Assembly (NCBI RefSeq): GCF_011388195.1
Contig: NZ_CP049990.1
Location: 62,001 to 126,000 of the forward strand
Length of the DNA stretch: 64,000 bases
Direction of reading: 5' to 3'
Source of the DNA: Pusillimonas sp. DMV24BSW_D
Lineage (GTDB): Bacteria; Pseudomonadota; Gammaproteobacteria; Burkholderiales; Burkholderiaceae_B
The first letter of the stretch is position 1. Every line of letters starts with the position of its first letter. Both the position numbers and the translations under genes were made by a program. The notes below the pieces were generated by a model. The model was not told the origin of the DNA. It did no database searches and worked only from the letters and a program-made list of their open reading frames with translations. Below, in pieces: positions 62,424-64,000 of the stretch.

Positions 62424-63307
62424 ACCGGCTCTCCGGGAAAGGGCCGATCGGCACAATTTGCATAGAACGCCTCAAGAAGCGACAAAATTTCTTCCGCCGT
62501 TTCCACCACCGTTACTAACTCCCGGTCTGCCTGAGAAATCATGCCCTCTTCCACCATAAAATCAAAATCAATCAATCGAGACCAATAATCTCTGCCGACC
62601 AAAATAATCGGCATACGCGACATTTTCTCGGTTTGCACCAAAGTTAACGCTTCGAACAATTCATCCAGCGTGCCAAAACCACCTGGAAACGCCACCAGCG
62701 CACGCGCACGCAACATGAAGTGCATTTTGCGCAAGGCGAAATAATGAAAATGAAAGCACAGCGTGGGCGTAATGAACGGGTTGGGAACCTGCTCGTGCGG
62801 TAAGGTGATGTTCAACCCAATACTTTTTGCTCCCGCATCAAACGCACCGCGGTTACCTGCCTCCATAATGCCGGGCCCACCCCCTGTAACCACCACAAAC
62901 TGGCACGGGTTATCTGCCTGAAAACGTTGTGAAATAAGATAGGAAAACCGCCGGGCTTCTTCATAGTAGCGTGAATAGTGAACGTGCCGCTGCGCCACTT
63001 TAAAACTTTGTTCGGCTTGTGCATCACCCGGATGATTCGCAAGATAATCCGAGGCCTCATCGAACCTTTTTTGTGCTTCGACAGGCGACAATACACGCGC
63101 ACTGCCATAAACCACAATCGTTGAGTCAATGTGATTTTCACGCAAATACGACTCGGGCTTAAGCAACTCAAGTTGCAACCTGACGGGACGCAAATCTTCA
63201 TCCCGCATAAATTCAGCGTCGTGATAGGCCAACCGATAGGAAGGGCTTTTAAGAATGGCACGCAACAATTCGGCGCGTTGTTCCGGAGTGAGTGAATCGC
63301 TGGTCAT
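62420..63307 (-). CDS. LOG-family protein (TIGR00730 type, Rossmann fold)
   Basis: A 295-residue protein with the LOG motifs GGGPGIMEAGNRGA (around 142-155) and PGGFGTLDELFEAL (around 211-224), which bind the nucleoside 5'-monophosphate. Family members split cytokinin riboside monophosphates or related nucleotides. The longer ~100-residue N-terminus marks the type II LOG group. It overlaps its neighbours on both sides by 4 bases, so it is co-translated between the LigC-type gene and the MFS gene. Confidence 0.88.
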   Translation of the reverse strand: MTSDSLTPEQRAELLRAILKSPSYRLAYHDAEFMRDEDLRPVRLQLELLKPESYLRENHIDSTIVVYGSARVLSPVEAQKRFDEASDYLANHPGDAQAEQSFKVAQRHVHYSRYYEEARRFSYLISQRFQADNPCQFVVVTGGGPGIMEAGNRGAFDAGAKSIGLNITLPHEQVPNPFITPTLCFHFHYFALRKMHFMLRARALVAFPGGFGTLDELFEALTLVQTEKMSRMPIILVGRDYWSRLIDFDFMVEEGMISQADRELVTVVETAEEILSLLEAFYANCADRPFPGEPV

Positions 63308-64000
63308 TTCAAGGTCTTTTCAATACGATCCAAAGTCTCGTAGGCAGGCAATACACGCGCCATACCGGAACGCGGCTCGCGGTGTTCCTGAATAGCCGCG
63401 AAAAACTCACGGTCTTGCAACTCTATGCCATTCAACGAAACATCGACACCCGATACATCAATGACCTTACCTTCGCCGTCTACCAACTCATCGTAACGTG
63501 CAATGTAAGTGCCATTGTCGCAAATATAGCGGAAGAAGGTACCTTGCGGCCCCTGGTTGTTAAACGAAAGCGATAGCGTGCAAAGCGCCCCTGATGCCAC
63601 TTTCAGTTGCACCGACATGTCCATGGCAATGCCCAGTGCAGGATGTAACGGCCCTTGCATGCCGTGCACTTCCTGCGCCACCTCACCGGTTTGATACTGA
63701 AACAGATCTACCGTGTGGCAAGCATGGTGCCATAACAGGTGGTCTGTCCAACTTCGAGGTTGCCCTTCCGCGTTCACATTGGAGCGCCGGAAAAAATAGG
63801 TTTGCACGTCTAATTGCTGCAGCACCAACTCGCCCCGCTGGATACGGTGATGTATCCACTGATGGCTGGGGTTGTAACGGCGCGTGTGCCCGGCCATCGC
63901 AACCAGGCCGGTTTCCTGTTGTTTGGCAGCCAAAGCCCGCGCATCGGCCAGGTTGTCGGCCATGGGAATTTCAACTTGAACATGCTTGCCGGCCTGAAGA
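63304..64000 (-). CDS. ligC: Gfo/Idh/MocA-family dehydrogenase, LigC type (partial, N-terminus beyond right edge)
   Basis: About 232 C-terminal residues are visible; the frame is open to the window edge and reads through GKHVQVEIPMADNLADA, so an ATG at 63963 is internal. Segments GHTRRYNPSHQWIHH, LDVQTYFFRRSNVNAEG, SWTDHLLWHHACHTVDLF and FFRYICDNGTYIARYDEL correspond closely to what I recall of Sphingobium LigC, the 4-carboxy-2-hydroxymuconate-6-semialdehyde dehydrogenase of protocatechuate 4,5-cleavage. It overlaps the LOG gene by 4 bases. It implies further lig/pmd genes to the right. Confidence 0.85.
   Translation of the reverse strand, partial: LQAGKHVQVEIPMADNLADARALAAKQQETGLVAMAGHTRRYNPSHQWIHHRIQRGELVLQQLDVQTYFFRRSNVNAEGQPRSWTDHLLWHHACHTVDLFQYQTGEVAQEVHGMQGPLHPALGIAMDMSVQLKVASGALCTLSLSFNNQGPQGTFFRYICDNGTYIARYDELVDGEGKVIDVSGVDVSLNGIELQDREFFAAIQEHREPRSGMARVLPAYETLDRIEKTLK

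Noticed and set aside
1-64000. CRISPR array, transposase, integrase, tRNA or rRNA genes
   Set aside because: I looked through all the gaps and the frames and found no spaced repeats, no recognisable recombinase and no cloverleaf; the gaps are too short for most of these.

Overview
The window is a compact, gene-dense bacterial chromosome segment of about 62 genes. Nearly all gaps are under 250 bases. I see no rRNA, tRNA, CRISPR array, insertion sequence or phage gene. Moderately GC-rich codon use, a complete pgaABCD operon, GTP-type PEP carboxykinase, Liv-type and TRAP uptake systems and a wealth of aromatic-ring genes suggest a betaproteobacterium, probably of the Alcaligenaceae/Burkholderiales type. 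That assignment is an inference from gene content, not from a marker gene.

Layout. 1-8.3 kb: a Tat-exported molybdenum hydroxylase pair (isoquinoline-oxidoreductase type, cut by the left edge), pyruvate oxidase PoxB, a TauE-type exporter, a nucleoside deoxyribosyltransferase, a periplasmic peroxiredoxin coupled to a ketopantoate-reductase-like gene, a flavin reductase and an SLC13 anion transporter. 8.4-14.5 kb: pgaABCD for the biofilm polysaccharide poly-beta-1,6-GlcNAc. 14.4-17.1 kb: hmgA-fahA, homogentisate to fumarate plus acetoacetate.

17.2-42.4 kb is an aromatic-catabolic island made of several small transcription units. (a) A minus-strand operon holds LigA/LigB-type extradiol dioxygenase, a cysteine hydrolase, a full Liv-type ABC importer and a creatininase-family hydrolase, with a divergent GntR regulator. 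(b) A RidA/carboxymuconolactone-decarboxylase pair. (c) A TRAP importer, a tautomerase and a LysR regulator with a duplicated DNA-binding domain. (d) A metallo-beta-lactamase-fold hydrolase facing a 3-hydroxyanthranilate dioxygenase/cysteine hydrolase pair. (e) A single-domain voltage-gated sodium channel. (f) A folate-type O-demethylase and a MerR regulator. (g) A meta-cleavage set (VOC dioxygenase, FAH-family hydrolase, IclR regulator, flavoprotein hydroxylase) facing a malonyl-CoA synthetase. Two unrelated ring-cleaving dioxygenases each sit beside an isochorismatase-fold hydrolase. Together with RidA and creatininase this suggests that at least one substrate is a nitrogen-bearing aromatic or heterocycle. 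A shared ATCGATATT motif lies upstream of three of these units.

42.5-53.2 kb: a heme oxygenase and bacteriophytochrome-diguanylate cyclase pair (red-light input to c-di-GMP), a persulfide-response cluster (BigR-type repressor, ETHE1-type hydrolase, PmpA/PmpB, SulP), a ClC channel and pckG. 53.4-57.7 kb: a hydroxyquinol pathway (MarR regulator, FAD monooxygenase, hydroxyquinol 1,2-dioxygenase, maleylacetate reductase) with a readable promoter/operator. 57.7-64 kb: rmuC, panB, an aldo/keto reductase, an MFS transporter, a LOG-family gene and, cut by the right edge, a LigC-type dehydrogenase of the protocatechuate 4,5-cleavage pathway, which implies that more lig genes lie just outside.
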